This document shows, in pieces, positions 6,236 through 13,048 of a stretch of DNA of 16,243 nt. Positions within the stretch are counted from its first letter, which is position 1; each line of letters starts with the position of its first letter. The position numbers and the translations under genes are program-made. The stretch spans positions 1 to 16,243 of the forward strand of contig CALDLZ010000022.1 of assembly GCA_937915335.1 (NCBI GenBank), given 5' to 3'. This DNA is from an uncultured Faecalibacterium sp. GTDB lineage: Bacteria; Bacillota; Clostridia; Oscillospirales; Ruminococcaceae. The notes below the pieces were generated by a model that saw nothing but the letters and a program-made list of their open reading frames with translations, did not search any database and had not been told where the DNA came from.

Positions 6236-6544
6236 ATGTATCCCACTCCCCGCATCAATTTCCCTACATCTCCGGCTGCGGTGAACTTCACTGCTGACAT
6301 CCACCGTGCCCCCGATTCCTCATTGGAGGCCGACACCGCTGCCAAAAGAGTCCCACCCGTACCACTCAACGAAAAATGGCTGCTGACCATCCCCGAATCC
6401 GCTGCCTACTTCGGTATCGGTCAGAACCGCATTTCTGAGCTTGCCTTGCAGGACGGCTGCAAATTTGTGGTATTCGTGGGAGCTAAGAAGCTGATCAAGC
6501 GGAAAAAGTTTGAAGAGTTTCTGGACGAGCAGTACGCCATCTGA
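6236..6544 (+). CDS. xis: Tn916-type excisionase (Xis)
   Basis: The product has 102 residues, with ATG 6236 after the strong SD AGGAGG. The C-terminal 60 residues, KWLLTIPESAAYFGIGQNRI through VFVGAKKLIKRKKFEEFLD, match the winged-helix fold and spacing of Tn916 Xis: a helix-turn-helix with an A-x-YF-G-I-x-x-N-x-I core, a wing, then an IKRKKFEEFLD helix. Xis bends DNA at the element ends and steers the adjacent integrase to excision. About 45 extra N-terminal residues, rich in Pro and Ala, precede the domain and look disordered. The gene lies directly upstream of int, as expected, with a terminator/promoter hairpin between them. The family is confident; the exact partner is assumed to be the integrase downstream. 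Confidence 0.88.
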   Translation: MYPTPRINFPTSPAAVNFTADIHRAPDSSLEADTAAKRVPPVPLNEKWLLTIPESAAYFGIGQNRISELALQDGCKFVVFVGAKKLIKRKKFEEFLDEQYAI

Positions 6545-6569
6545 TACCCCATAACGCCCGCTGAAGGGC

Positions 6570-6598
6570 TTGCATAAACCACGCCCACATGATACAAT
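6570..6598 (+). promoter_or_regulatory. Candidate int promoter embedded in the terminator
   Basis: TTGCAT (6570-6575), a 17-base spacer, then TACAAT (6593-6598). The -10 lies in the left arm and loop of the terminator hairpin. Transcription would start near 6604-6606, leaving only the right arm in the RNA, so the hairpin could not form on int mRNA. The -35 is a 3/6 match; the -10 is 5/6. Confidence 0.45.
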
Positions 6599-6624
6599 AA
6601 AATGTGTTGTGTGGGCTCTTTTTT
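6583..6624 (+). terminator. Intrinsic terminator between xis and int
   Basis: A 14-bp stem GCCCACATGATACA (6583-6596) / TGTGTTGTGTGGGC (6603-6616) includes three G-U pairs and a 6-base loop, followed by TCTTTTTT. It would stop most xis transcription before int. Confidence 0.78.
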
Positions 6625-6645
6625 ATCTTGAAAGGAGCCGCAAAC

Positions 6646-7842
6646 ATGGGCAAAAATCTTAAAGGAAAACAACTCGAAAAAGGGCTTGGTCAGCGAAAAG
6701 ACGGTCTGTACTATGCCCGCTGCCGAAATTATCGCGGTGAGCGTGAGGAACGCTGCTTCAAGACCCTGCCAGAAGCCAAGAATTGGCGACAGGAACAGCT
6801 CTATCTACGCTTACACCCTGAAAGTCGGACTGTGGCATCGCCCAATATGACGGTGGACGCATGGTTCAATCAATGGGTCAAGGATGTCGTTGGCAACCGT
6901 GCTCCGAATACTGTTCGGAATTATCGGGAGCGATACGAGCATAACATCCAGCCATTCATCGGTTCTATGCTGCTGCACGATGTCAAGCAGATCGACTGTC
7001 AGCGGATTTTGAACGCCATGGAGGACGACTACGCCGGTTCAACCATCCGGCAGACCTATATGACAATGGGTACGTTCTTCAAAAGCGCCAGAGAAAACGA
7101 CCTCATTGCCAAACACCCAATGGACGGTGTTCGCTATACAAAGCCCGTTCGTGCACCTGATGATATCCACTTTCTGACCGTAGCTGAGCAGAAACAGTTT
7201 TTGGATGCCGCCAAGCATTCCCATAACTACGCTCAGTATGCACTGATTCTGGAAACAGGCTTACGCACTGGTGAAATGATCGGTCTGACGTGGGATGCTA
7301 TTGACTGGGAAAAGCATACTCTGACAGTCAACAAAACTTTGGAGTATCGTCACAAGCAGGGCGTGTGGCGCGCTGGCCCTCCGAAAACGGAATCCAGCTA
7401 CCGTACGATTCCTCTGACTAACACCGCTTACGACATCCTGCGGGAAATCTATGACACCAGAGAATACCGCAAGGAATCGAAAGACCTGTCCACTGTCCTG
7501 ACCTTTATGGATCGTAAGACTGGTCAGAAGCGAAAGTTGGTTATGCGTGATCTGGTGTTCATCAACTGGCGCACCGGAATGCCTGCCAAGAACAGCTCCT
7601 ACGACACTCACCTCTACAAGCTGTGCGACGATGCAGGAATCGAGCGCTTTTGTATGCACGCTCTGCGCCATACATACGCTACCCGTGCCATTGAGAGCGG
7701 AATGCAACCCAAAGTCCTGCAAAAGCTGCTGGGTCACGCCAGTATCACGACCACCATGAACCGCTATGTTCATGTAACAGACGATTCCATGAAAAAGGCC
7801 GTAGCGCAGTTCGCAAAGGCACAGGAAGCACAAAAAGGGTGA
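6646..7842 (+). CDS. int: Tyrosine recombinase/integrase of the element
   Basis: The product has 398 residues. ATG 6646 follows AAAGGAG (6631-6637) at a good spacing; an upstream in-frame extension to 6604 has no RBS. The N-terminus GLGQRKDGLYYARCRNYRG is an arm-binding (AP2-like) domain, and the next ~110 residues (MTVDAWFNQWV through KHPMDGV) form the SAM-like core-binding domain. The catalytic domain has R207 (TGLRTGE), a GPPKTESSYRTIPL hairpin, H338 and R341 (HALRHTYATR), H364 (GHAS) and nucleophile Y374 (NRYVHV), so all key residues are present. It integrates and, with Xis, excises the element. It is the last accessory gene before chromosomal ychF, which places the attachment site just downstream. 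The 3' end overlaps a tandem 11-bp repeat. Confidence 0.96.
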   Translation: MGKNLKGKQLEKGLGQRKDGLYYARCRNYRGEREERCFKTLPEAKNWRQEQLYLRLHPESRTVASPNMTVDAWFNQWVKDVVGNRAPNTVRNYRERYEHNIQPFIGSMLLHDVKQIDCQRILNAMEDDYAGSTIRQTYMTMGTFFKSARENDLIAKHPMDGVRYTKPVRAPDDIHFLTVAEQKQFLDAAKHSHNYAQYALILETGLRTGEMIGLTWDAIDWEKHTLTVNKTLEYRHKQGVWRAGPPKTESSYRTIPLTNTAYDILREIYDTREYRKESKDLSTVLTFMDRKTGQKRKLVMRDLVFINWRTGMPAKNSSYDTHLYKLCDDAGIERFCMHALRHTYATRAIESGMQPKVLQKLLGHASITTTMNRYVHVTDDSMKKAVAQFAKAQEAQKG

Positions 7843-7858
7843 GTAAAGGGTGAGTAAA
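7837..7858 (+). repeat. Tandem 11-bp repeat GGGTGAGTAAA, two copies
   Basis: Perfect copies at 7837-7847 and 7848-7858 span the int stop codon (TGA 7840-7842). Direct repeats of this size at the end of an integrase gene fit arm-type binding sites for integrase or excisionase, but slippage duplication is also possible. Confidence 0.6.
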
Positions 7859-7902
7859 TCCAATTTTCCCACTCAACGCCAAATTCAGTTCTCGCAAAAA
7901 AC

Positions 7903-7929
7903 AACTTATATCCGTACAATATAGTCGTT
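7903..7929. other. Candidate attachment-site core (element-chromosome junction)
   Basis: AACTTATAT (7903-7911) and ATATAGTCGTT (7919-7929) form an imperfect inverted repeat around a 7-base spacer CCGTACA. Tyrosine recombinases of this type use short inverted core sites flanking a 6-8 bp overlap. The position between int and ychF is right for an element end. TACAAT at 7915-7920 could instead be the -10 of the ychF promoter. No tRNA gene is present as an alternative target. Confidence 0.3.
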
Positions 7930-7963
7930 TATCATCTACATCATAAAAGGAGAAATCATAAAA

Positions 7964-9097
7964 ATGAAATTAGGTATCGTCGGTCTGCCGAACGTCGGCA
8001 AGTCCACTCTGTTCAACGCCATCACCTCCACCAAGAACGCCGAAGCCGCCAACTACCCCTTCTGCACCATCGAGCCCAACAGCGGCATCGTGGCCGTGCC
8101 CGACAAGCGGCTGGACAAGCTGGCCGAAATCTGGCAGACCAACAAAAAGACCCCTGCCATCGTAGAGTTTGTGGATATCGCGGGTCTGGTGAAAGGTGCC
8201 AGCCAGGGTGCCGGCTTGGGCAACAAGTTCCTGGGCCACATCCGCGAGTGCGATGCCATCGTGCATGTGGTGCGCTGCTTCGACGATGACAACATCATCC
8301 ACGTTGTCGAGGATGTGACCAAGGCCGAGGCCGTGGACCCCATCGCCGATATCGATGCCATCGACTACGAGCTGATCCTGTCCGACCTCGAGGTCGTGCA
8401 GAACCGTGCGGGCCGGATGGCCAAGGCTGCCAAGAGCGGCAACAACAAGGGTGCTGCCGCCGAGGCTGCCTGGCTGCAGAAGCTTGCAGACCACCTGAGC
8501 GCTGGCAAGCCCGCCCGCAGCTTTGACTTCGACGAGGATGATGCCGAGCAGCAGGCAGTGCTCCATGAGATGGGCCTGTTGAGCTCCAAGCCTGTGCTCT
8601 ACGCCTGCAACGTGGGTGAGGATGACCTGATGGAAGGCATCGAAAACAACAAGTACGTTCCTCTGGTGGCCGCCCGCGCCGCCGAGGAGGGTGCCCGCTA
8701 TATTCCCATCTGCGCCAAGACCGAAGAGGACATTGCCGACTACTCTCCCGAGGAGAAGAAGGCGTTCCTGGCTGAGATGGGCATTGAGGCCAGCGGCCTG
8801 GACAACCTCATCACCGCCAGCTATGACCTGCTGGGCCTGATCTCCTTCCTGACCGACGGCAAGAAAGAGTGCCGCGCCTGGACCATCCGCAAGGGCACCA
8901 AGGCCCCTCAGGCTGCCGGTAAGATCCACAGCGATTTCGAGCGCGGCTTTATCCGTGCCAGCGTCATCGGCTACAACGATCTGGAAGCCAACAACTTCGA
9001 CTATGCTGCCGTCAAGGCAAAGGGTCTGCAGCGCACCGAGGGCAAGGAGTACGTCGTGAAAGACGGCGACGTGATCGAGTTCCTGTTTAACGTTTGA
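7964..9097 (+). CDS. ychF: Redox-regulated ATPase YchF (OLA1 family)
   Basis: The product has 377 residues. ATG 7964 is preceded by AAAAGGAG. G1 is GLPNVGKST (residues 7-15), followed by [10 protein letters not shown] (switch I) and G3 [18 protein letters not shown]. The specificity segment is NVGED, in place of the GTPase NKxD, matching the ATP preference of YchF. A coiled-coil insertion lies around residues 140-180 and a TGS domain at the C-terminus ([17 protein letters not shown] to [11 protein letters not shown]). YchF binds ribosomes and modulates translation and stress responses. Length is slightly above the usual ~363. It is the first chromosomal gene after the element, so its own promoter region may have been altered by the insertion. 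GC content is clearly higher than in the genes to its left. Confidence 0.97.
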   Translation: MKLGIVGLPNVGKSTLFNAITSTKNAEAANYPFCTIEPNSGIVAVPDKRLDKLAEIWQTNKKTPAIVEFVDIAGLVKGASQGAGLGNKFLGHIRECDAIVHVVRCFDDDNIIHVVEDVTKAEAVDPIADIDAIDYELILSDLEVVQNRAGRMAKAAKSGNNKGAAAEAAWLQKLADHLSAGKPARSFDFDEDDAEQQAVLHEMGLLSSKPVLYACNVGEDDLMEGIENNKYVPLVAARAAEEGARYIPICAKTEEDIADYSPEEKKAFLAEMGIEASGLDNLITASYDLLGLISFLTDGKKECRAWTIRKGTKAPQAAGKIHSDFERGFIRASVIGYNDLEANNFDYAAVKAKGLQRTEGKEYVVKDGDVIEFLFNV

Positions 9098-9106
9098 TGT
9101 AATAAA

Positions 9107-9135
9107 GTATCTCCCGTGCGGTGTGTGGGAGATGC
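9107..9135 (+). terminator. Hairpin between ychF and mtnN, weak terminator or attenuator
   Basis: GTATCTCCC (9107-9115) pairs with GGGAGATGC (9127-9135), 9 bp with one G-U and an 11-base loop. Only TTT follows, so termination is probably partial and ychF and mtnN may be co-transcribed. Confidence 0.4.
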
Positions 9136-9160
9136 TTTGCCCAAAAGAAAGGACACCTCT

Positions 9161-9844
9161 ATGATTATCGGAATTATGGGCGCAATGCCCGATGAAGTCG
9201 ATCAGCTGTGTGCAAAGCTGGAAAACGTCACCGTGGAGCCCTACGGCGGTGTGGAATACCACAAGGGTACGCTGGCGGGCAAGCAGGTCGTGGTCTGCTG
9301 TGCCGGCATGGGCAAGGCCAATGCCGCCGCAACCACCCAGGTGCTCATCACCAAATACGGTGCCGAGAAGATCATCTTCTCCGGTATTGCGGGCAACATG
9401 ACCAGCAAGATCTGCATCGGTGACGTGGTCATCGGCAAGACCGTGCTCTACCACGATGCCCAGCTGGACATGATCTGCCAGAACCCGCCTTATCTGAAGG
9501 AATACACCGGCGATTCTGAATTGATCGCCGCCGCCGAGAAGGCCTGTGCCGAGGCCGGGGTCAAGGCGCTGACCGGCAAGATCGCCACCGGTGACCTGTT
9601 CGTTGGCGACAGCGAGACCAAGGCCGCCATTCAGGCCAAGTGCGCTCCCGACTGTGTCGAGATGGAGGGTGCCGCCGTGAGCCAGATCGCTGCCAAAAAC
9701 GGCATTCCCTGCGTCATCCTGCGTGCCATGAGCGACAATGCCGACGAGGACGGCCACGAGGTTCTGGTGGTCAAAAAGTTCAGCATCGCCGAATATGTTG
9801 CCACCGCTACCAAGATCGTGGCGGCAATGGTCGAAAGCCTGTAA
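9161..9844 (+). CDS. mtnN: 5'-methylthioadenosine/S-adenosylhomocysteine nucleosidase
   Basis: The product has 227 residues. ATG 9161 is chosen because AGAAAGGA lies 7 bases upstream and the protein then begins MIIGIMGAMPDEV exactly as the family does. An earlier in-frame start at 9116 would add 15 unrelated residues. Catalytic residues are in place: E12 in GAMPDEV, E169 in VEMEGAAV and the general acid D192 in RAMSDNAD. VCCAGMGKANAAATTQ and FSGIAGN form the ribose/purine pocket. The enzyme hydrolyses MTA and SAH to adenine plus thioribose or S-ribosylhomocysteine, clearing products of polyamine synthesis and methyltransferases. It works in the cytoplasm. It follows ychF by 63 bases and ends at a terminator shared with a convergent gene. 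Confidence 0.96.
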   Translation: MIIGIMGAMPDEVDQLCAKLENVTVEPYGGVEYHKGTLAGKQVVVCCAGMGKANAAATTQVLITKYGAEKIIFSGIAGNMTSKICIGDVVIGKTVLYHDAQLDMICQNPPYLKEYTGDSELIAAAEKACAEAGVKALTGKIATGDLFVGDSETKAAIQAKCAPDCVEMEGAAVSQIAAKNGIPCVILRAMSDNADEDGHEVLVVKKFSIAEYVATATKIVAAMVESL

Positions 9845-9850
9845 TGATTT

Positions 9851-9894
9851 ATAACCAAAAGGAGCAGACTTTGCAGCCTGCTCCTTTTGGTTAT
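9851..9894. terminator. Shared bidirectional terminator, 17-bp perfect stem
   Basis: ATAACCAAAAGGAGCAG (9851-9867) is the exact reverse complement of 9878-9894, with a 10-base loop. It lies between the convergent mtnN and 146-aa genes. The minus-strand gene's stop codon (9891-9893) lies inside the stem. Neither side has a long T run beyond the arm, so efficiency is uncertain. Confidence 0.75.
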
Positions 9895-10331
9895 AGAAAC
9901 TGTTCCAATTTCATGCGGCTCTCCTCCTGAAAATCCTGTAATTTCTGCATCAGGCGCTTGGAGCCGGGGGCGGCATCGGGATAATCCTTCTGGCTCTTGA
10001 TGCAGTCCACCACGCCCATCCCGCTGCCCTGGGTGAGCATTTCGGCCAGGTTGCGGGTAGATTTATCGGTGAGCGTTTTCATGCTGATGCCCATTTTGGT
10101 GTTGAGTTTTGCCATGGCGCTCTGGCCCTGAGCCGTGCCGCCGCAGGCTTCGATGGCGGTGTGGGCCTCCTGATTCAGTTCACGGTAAATGTTCCTCTCC
10201 CGCAGCAGCTCGGCCCGGAAAGCCGCGTCCTCGGTCATGGGCACGATCTGCTCCAGGGTGTTCTTGCCCATCTCGGTGTTCTGCACCACGGCTTCCAACA
10301 GGTTCAGATTATCGTTTTTCTGGTTTTCCAT
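9891..10331 (-). CDS. Small helical protein of unknown function, ferritin-like pattern
   Basis: The product has 146 residues, starting at ATG complement 10329-10331 with MENQKNDNLN and ending KLEQFL. It appears almost wholly alpha-helical. VQNTEMGKNTLEQIVPM, then a YRELNQEAHTAIEACGG helix, KMGISMKTLTDKSTRNLAEML and GSGMGVVDCIKSQKDY resemble a family of small clostridial hypothetical proteins with a four-helix, ferritin/DUF2383-like pattern. I see no iron-ligand set that would prove a diiron site. No signal peptide or membrane segment is present. Its only SD-like sequence (AGGGGG) lies in the arm of the hairpin at 10336-10381. The gene is convergent with mtnN and follows the GGDEF-like gene on the same strand. 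The assignment is tentative. Confidence 0.8.
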   Translation of the reverse strand: MENQKNDNLNLLEAVVQNTEMGKNTLEQIVPMTEDAAFRAELLRERNIYRELNQEAHTAIEACGGTAQGQSAMAKLNTKMGISMKTLTDKSTRNLAEMLTQGSGMGVVDCIKSQKDYPDAAPGSKRLMQKLQDFQEESRMKLEQFL

Positions 10332-10335
10332 ACAA

Positions 10336-10381
10336 AAAATCCCCCTTTACGGCCTTAGCTTGCGCCGTAAAGGGGGATTTT
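10336..10381 (-). terminator. 18-bp perfect terminator hairpin that also covers the SD of the next gene
   Basis: AAAATCCCCCTTTACGGC (10336-10353) is the exact complement of 10364-10381, with a 10-base loop. On the minus strand it ends in six T (10339-10334), a strong terminator for the GGDEF-like gene. Its descending arm holds the AAAGGGGG that is the only SD-like sequence for the 146-aa gene starting at 10331. Confidence 0.85.
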
Positions 10382-10388
10382 ATTCTGT

Positions 10389-11183
10389 TTATTCCGCAAC
10401 GATCTGGTTCCCGCCGGCAGTCTGAGCCGCCTTCAGGCGCTGCTCGCACAGCTGATACAGCGCATCCCAGTTCTTGCCCCGTACCTCGCCGGTGCAGGCA
10501 CAGCCGATGGACTGCGTAAAAGGCACCCGGCGCATCAGGCCCACAGAGGCCACACACTCCCGGGGCATCTCGGCATAGATGCCGTTCAGCTCCTCAGCCA
10601 GCTCGGCGCAGTTTCTGTCCGCACAGCCGATGGCGAACAAGGTGTCGCTCAAACGGCAGACCACCCGCTCGGCAGGACGGTCGTAGTGCTTTTTCCACTG
10701 GTTGGCCACAAAGCAGACCAGCTGATCCATCACGGCATCACCCTGCTTTGCCCGCAGGCTGTCCGCATCGTCCAGCTCCACCAATGCCAGCGACGCACAG
10801 CGGTGGGCATCCGTCCACTCATCCAGACGGGTGCAGAATTCCGTCTCAAAATAGCGGCGGTTGAACACGCCCGAAAGGAAATCGTGGTTCATGTCGTCCC
10901 GGCAGAGCTCCCTCTCCCGCGGGGTCATCCGGTCCTCCGGCAGGTCACTGCCCGCCAGCGGGGCCGTCATCTGCAGCTGCCACAGCTTGCCATCCGCCGG
11001 GATCAGGCGGCGCAGTACACAGTCCACCTGCCCGTTGCGCAGTACATAGTCCACCTGCAGGCCATCGTCCTGCCACTCGCCGATGCTCTCTTCCTCGGCT
11101 TCCGTCAGGGTCACGTCCTCAAAGGCGGTCTGTGCATTTTCCGCAAACGCGCGCAGGTCCTGTTCCGTCCATTCTTTTTTCAT
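10389..11183 (-). CDS. Degenerate GGDEF-domain protein
   Basis: The product is about 264 residues. The chosen start, MKKEWTEQDL at 11183, has GGGGA 8 bases upstream; in-frame starts up to 11240 are possible but have no clear SD. The N-terminal ~90 residues are a small sensory-like domain of unknown type. The GGDEF fold follows: D101-FLSGVFNRR (canonical D-x-LTGL-x-NRR), then LALVELDDADSLRAKQGD (canonical D-x-D-x-FK-x-x-ND-x-x-GH). The signature strand reads RLSDTLFAIG, so GGDEF is replaced by S179-D-T-L-F183. Both signature glycines and the catalytic acidic pair are lost, so diguanylate cyclase activity is unlikely. The protein may instead bind nucleotide or act as a scaffold. No transmembrane segment is visible. 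It has its own promoter and terminator. Confidence 0.82.
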   Translation of the reverse strand: MKKEWTEQDLRAFAENAQTAFEDVTLTEAEEESIGEWQDDGLQVDYVLRNGQVDCVLRRLIPADGKLWQLQMTAPLAGSDLPEDRMTPRERELCRDDMNHDFLSGVFNRRYFETEFCTRLDEWTDAHRCASLALVELDDADSLRAKQGDAVMDQLVCFVANQWKKHYDRPAERVVCRLSDTLFAIGCADRNCAELAEELNGIYAEMPRECVASVGLMRRVPFTQSIGCACTGEVRGKNWDALYQLCEQRLKAAQTAGGNQIVAE

Positions 11184-11272
11184 GCGTTTTTCCCCATCAT
11201 CGGGCACCGGATTCTCTCCCTCCCGGCACCACATCATCACAGGCCGCCGAAGCTGCGACCCTCATTACCGGG

Positions 11273-11281
11273 ATTATACCA
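11273..11281 (-). promoter_or_regulatory. Extended -10 promoter for the GGDEF-like gene
   Basis: On the minus strand the sequence reads TGGTATAAT, a perfect -10 with the TGn extension. The -35 is poor, as is common with extended -10 promoters. The 5' leader to the 11183 start would be about 80 bases. Confidence 0.6.
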
Positions 11282-11377
11282 CCTTGTGCCGGATGTTACC
11301 AGCAAAACGCACAAACTTTAACGTATTTTTTTACATTTTCGTCAAACTGCTAAAGCAATTCCGGTTTTCAGCACCGG

Positions 11378-12919
11378 TTATGTGCGGCAATACACGGCGC
11401 ACTCGGCCAGAATGTTCTTGGCCAGTGCGGCGGTGTCGAAGCCTGCGGCGGCACGCCAGGTCCAGTTGCCTCCCAACTTGCCGGGGCTGTTCAGACGGGC
11501 TTTCTCTCCCAGCCCCAGCCAATCAGCCATGGGGATGATGGTTCGGTCGGCCACGGAACCCAGCGCGGCCCGGAGCAGGGCAACGCGGGCATCGTCGGTC
11601 TTAACGGCAGCCACTTCCTTGGCGGTGGGCTTGTAGCCGGTCAGGTGCAGGTAGGCGGCAGCCGTGGCCTTTTCCTTGTCAGTCGCATCCTCGTCCCACC
11701 AGGCAGTCAGGGTGGTGTTGTCGTGGGTGCCGGGGTAGACCACGCTGTTCTTGACGTGGTTGTGCGGCAGGTATTCGTTGTCCTCACTGCCAAAGGCAAA
11801 CTGCAGAACCTTCATGCCCGGGAAGGTGCTCTCGGCCAGCAGCTCCCGCACGCTGGGCACCAGGTCGCCCAGATCCTCGGCGATGATGGGCAGCTTACCC
11901 AGTGCGTTCTCCAGTGCGTGGAACAGCTCCATCCGGGGGCCGATCTCCCACTTGCCGTTCTTGGCCGTGGGGCTGCCTGCCGGGATGGCCCAATAGGTGT
12001 CGAAGCCCCGGAAGTGGTCGATGCGGAGCAGGTCGTAAATACCCAGGGCGTGGCGGACACGCTCGATCCACCAGGCATAGCCGGTCTGCTGGTGATAGGG
12101 CCAGTTGTACAGCGGGTTGCCCCAGAGCTGACCGTCAGCGGAGAAGTAATCCGGCGGGCAGCCGGCCACACGGGCAAAGCCGCCGTCCGAATCCAGCTCA
12201 AACAGCGGGCCGCCCACCCAGGCATCCACAGAATCCGCCGAGACGTAGATCGGGATATCGCCCAGGATCTGCACACCCTGTTCATTGGCATAGGCTTTCA
12301 GCTTCTTCCACTGAGTGCCGAATTTGTACTGCAGGAACTTCCAGAAGCCGATCTCTTCCTCATTCTCGGCCTTAAAGGATTCCAGTGCCTGCGGCTCCCG
12401 CTTGCGGTACTCCCGGGGCCACTCGGTCCAGCTCTTCATCCCGTTGGCGGTCTTGAGGGCCATGTACAGGGCGTAATCTTCCAGCCAGTTCTCATTTTCC
12501 AGCGTGAAGGCATAATAGTCATCCGGGTAATAATAGCCACAGCCGTGCTTGCCCGCGCACTGCTTGCGCCAAGCGGCGTACGCGGTGCGCAGAATTTTAT
12601 AGCGGCTGGTGTACAGGGTGCCGTAGTCCACGTTCAGCGGATCGTCGCCCCAGGGCTCCGCCTTGAGCTGGGCGGCTGTCAGCAGCCCCTCGGCCTTCAG
12701 AGCATCCAGATCAATGAAATAGGGGTTGCCCGCAAAGGCGGAACAGCTCTGGTAAGGGCTGTCGCCGTAGCCCGTGGGACTCAGGGGCAGGATCTGCCAG
12801 ATCTTCTGGCCCGCCTCCGCAAGGAAATCCACAAATTTTTCCGCCTCTTTGCCAAAGCAGCCGATCCCGTAGGGGCCGGGCAGGCTGGACACCGGCATCA
12901 GAATACCACTTTCACGCAT
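11378..12919 (-). CDS. malQ: 4-alpha-glucanotransferase (amylomaltase, GH77)
   Basis: The product has 513 residues, the normal length for short GH77 enzymes. ATG complement 12917-12919 follows GAGGAAGGA. The N-terminus MRESGILMPVSSLPGPYGIGCFG is characteristic, as is ILPLSPTGYGDSPYQSCSAFAGNPYFI. Catalytic residues align with the family: nucleophile D301 (RIDHFRGF), acid/base E348 (IIAEDLG) and stabiliser D400 (GTHDNTT). The segment VGGPLFELDSDG is replaced or varied in other families, but DIPIYVSADSVD is standard. The enzyme transfers maltosyl units between alpha-1,4-glucans, for maltodextrin or glycogen use in the cytoplasm. It has a divergent promoter region shared with the alaX-like gene. 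No other glycogen or maltose gene is adjacent. Confidence 0.97.
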   Translation of the reverse strand: MRESGILMPVSSLPGPYGIGCFGKEAEKFVDFLAEAGQKIWQILPLSPTGYGDSPYQSCSAFAGNPYFIDLDALKAEGLLTAAQLKAEPWGDDPLNVDYGTLYTSRYKILRTAYAAWRKQCAGKHGCGYYYPDDYYAFTLENENWLEDYALYMALKTANGMKSWTEWPREYRKREPQALESFKAENEEEIGFWKFLQYKFGTQWKKLKAYANEQGVQILGDIPIYVSADSVDAWVGGPLFELDSDGGFARVAGCPPDYFSADGQLWGNPLYNWPYHQQTGYAWWIERVRHALGIYDLLRIDHFRGFDTYWAIPAGSPTAKNGKWEIGPRMELFHALENALGKLPIIAEDLGDLVPSVRELLAESTFPGMKVLQFAFGSEDNEYLPHNHVKNSVVYPGTHDNTTLTAWWDEDATDKEKATAAAYLHLTGYKPTAKEVAAVKTDDARVALLRAALGSVADRTIIPMADWLGLGEKARLNSPGKLGGNWTWRAAAGFDTAALAKNILAECAVYCRT

Positions 12920-12970
12920 TGTAAATCCTTCCTCGTCTCAAACTTTTTGCTGGGGGCTTGTTTGTTTTCT

Positions 12971-12979
12971 ATCATAACA
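12971..12979 (-). promoter_or_regulatory. Extended -10 promoter for malQ
   Basis: On the minus strand the sequence reads TGTTATGAT, a 5/6 -10 with the TGn extension. TGGAAA lies 17 bases upstream as a weak -35. The leader to the malQ start is about 45 bases. Confidence 0.5.
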
Positions 12980-12993
12980 TAACCGCAGACTAT

Positions 12994-13021
12994 TTTCCAC
13001 AGGCAAAAAACGTGGTATACT
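12994..13021 (+). promoter_or_regulatory. Promoter for the alaX-like/trmB/PF06541 operon
   Basis: TTTCCA (12994-12999), a 16-base spacer, then TATACT (13016-13021) preceded by TGG, giving an extended -10. The start codon at 13049 leaves a leader of about 20 bases. The promoter lies back to back with that of malQ. Confidence 0.55.
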
Positions 13022-13048
13022 AGGGCGAGCACTCTTTTGGAGGAAAAT

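Noticed and set aside
7970..9757. 595-residue open frame on the minus strand across ychF and mtnN
   Set aside because: Antisense shadow of two certain genes in GC-rich DNA; low-complexity Gly/His/Leu/Asp composition, no RBS and no recognisable domain.
11341..11377. Terminator for malQ on the minus strand
   Set aside because: Only a 5-bp ACCGG/CCGGT stem without a following T run; too weak to call.
11645..12982. 445-residue open frame on the plus strand opposite malQ
   Set aside because: malQ on the other strand has all catalytic residues; this frame has shadow composition and no RBS.
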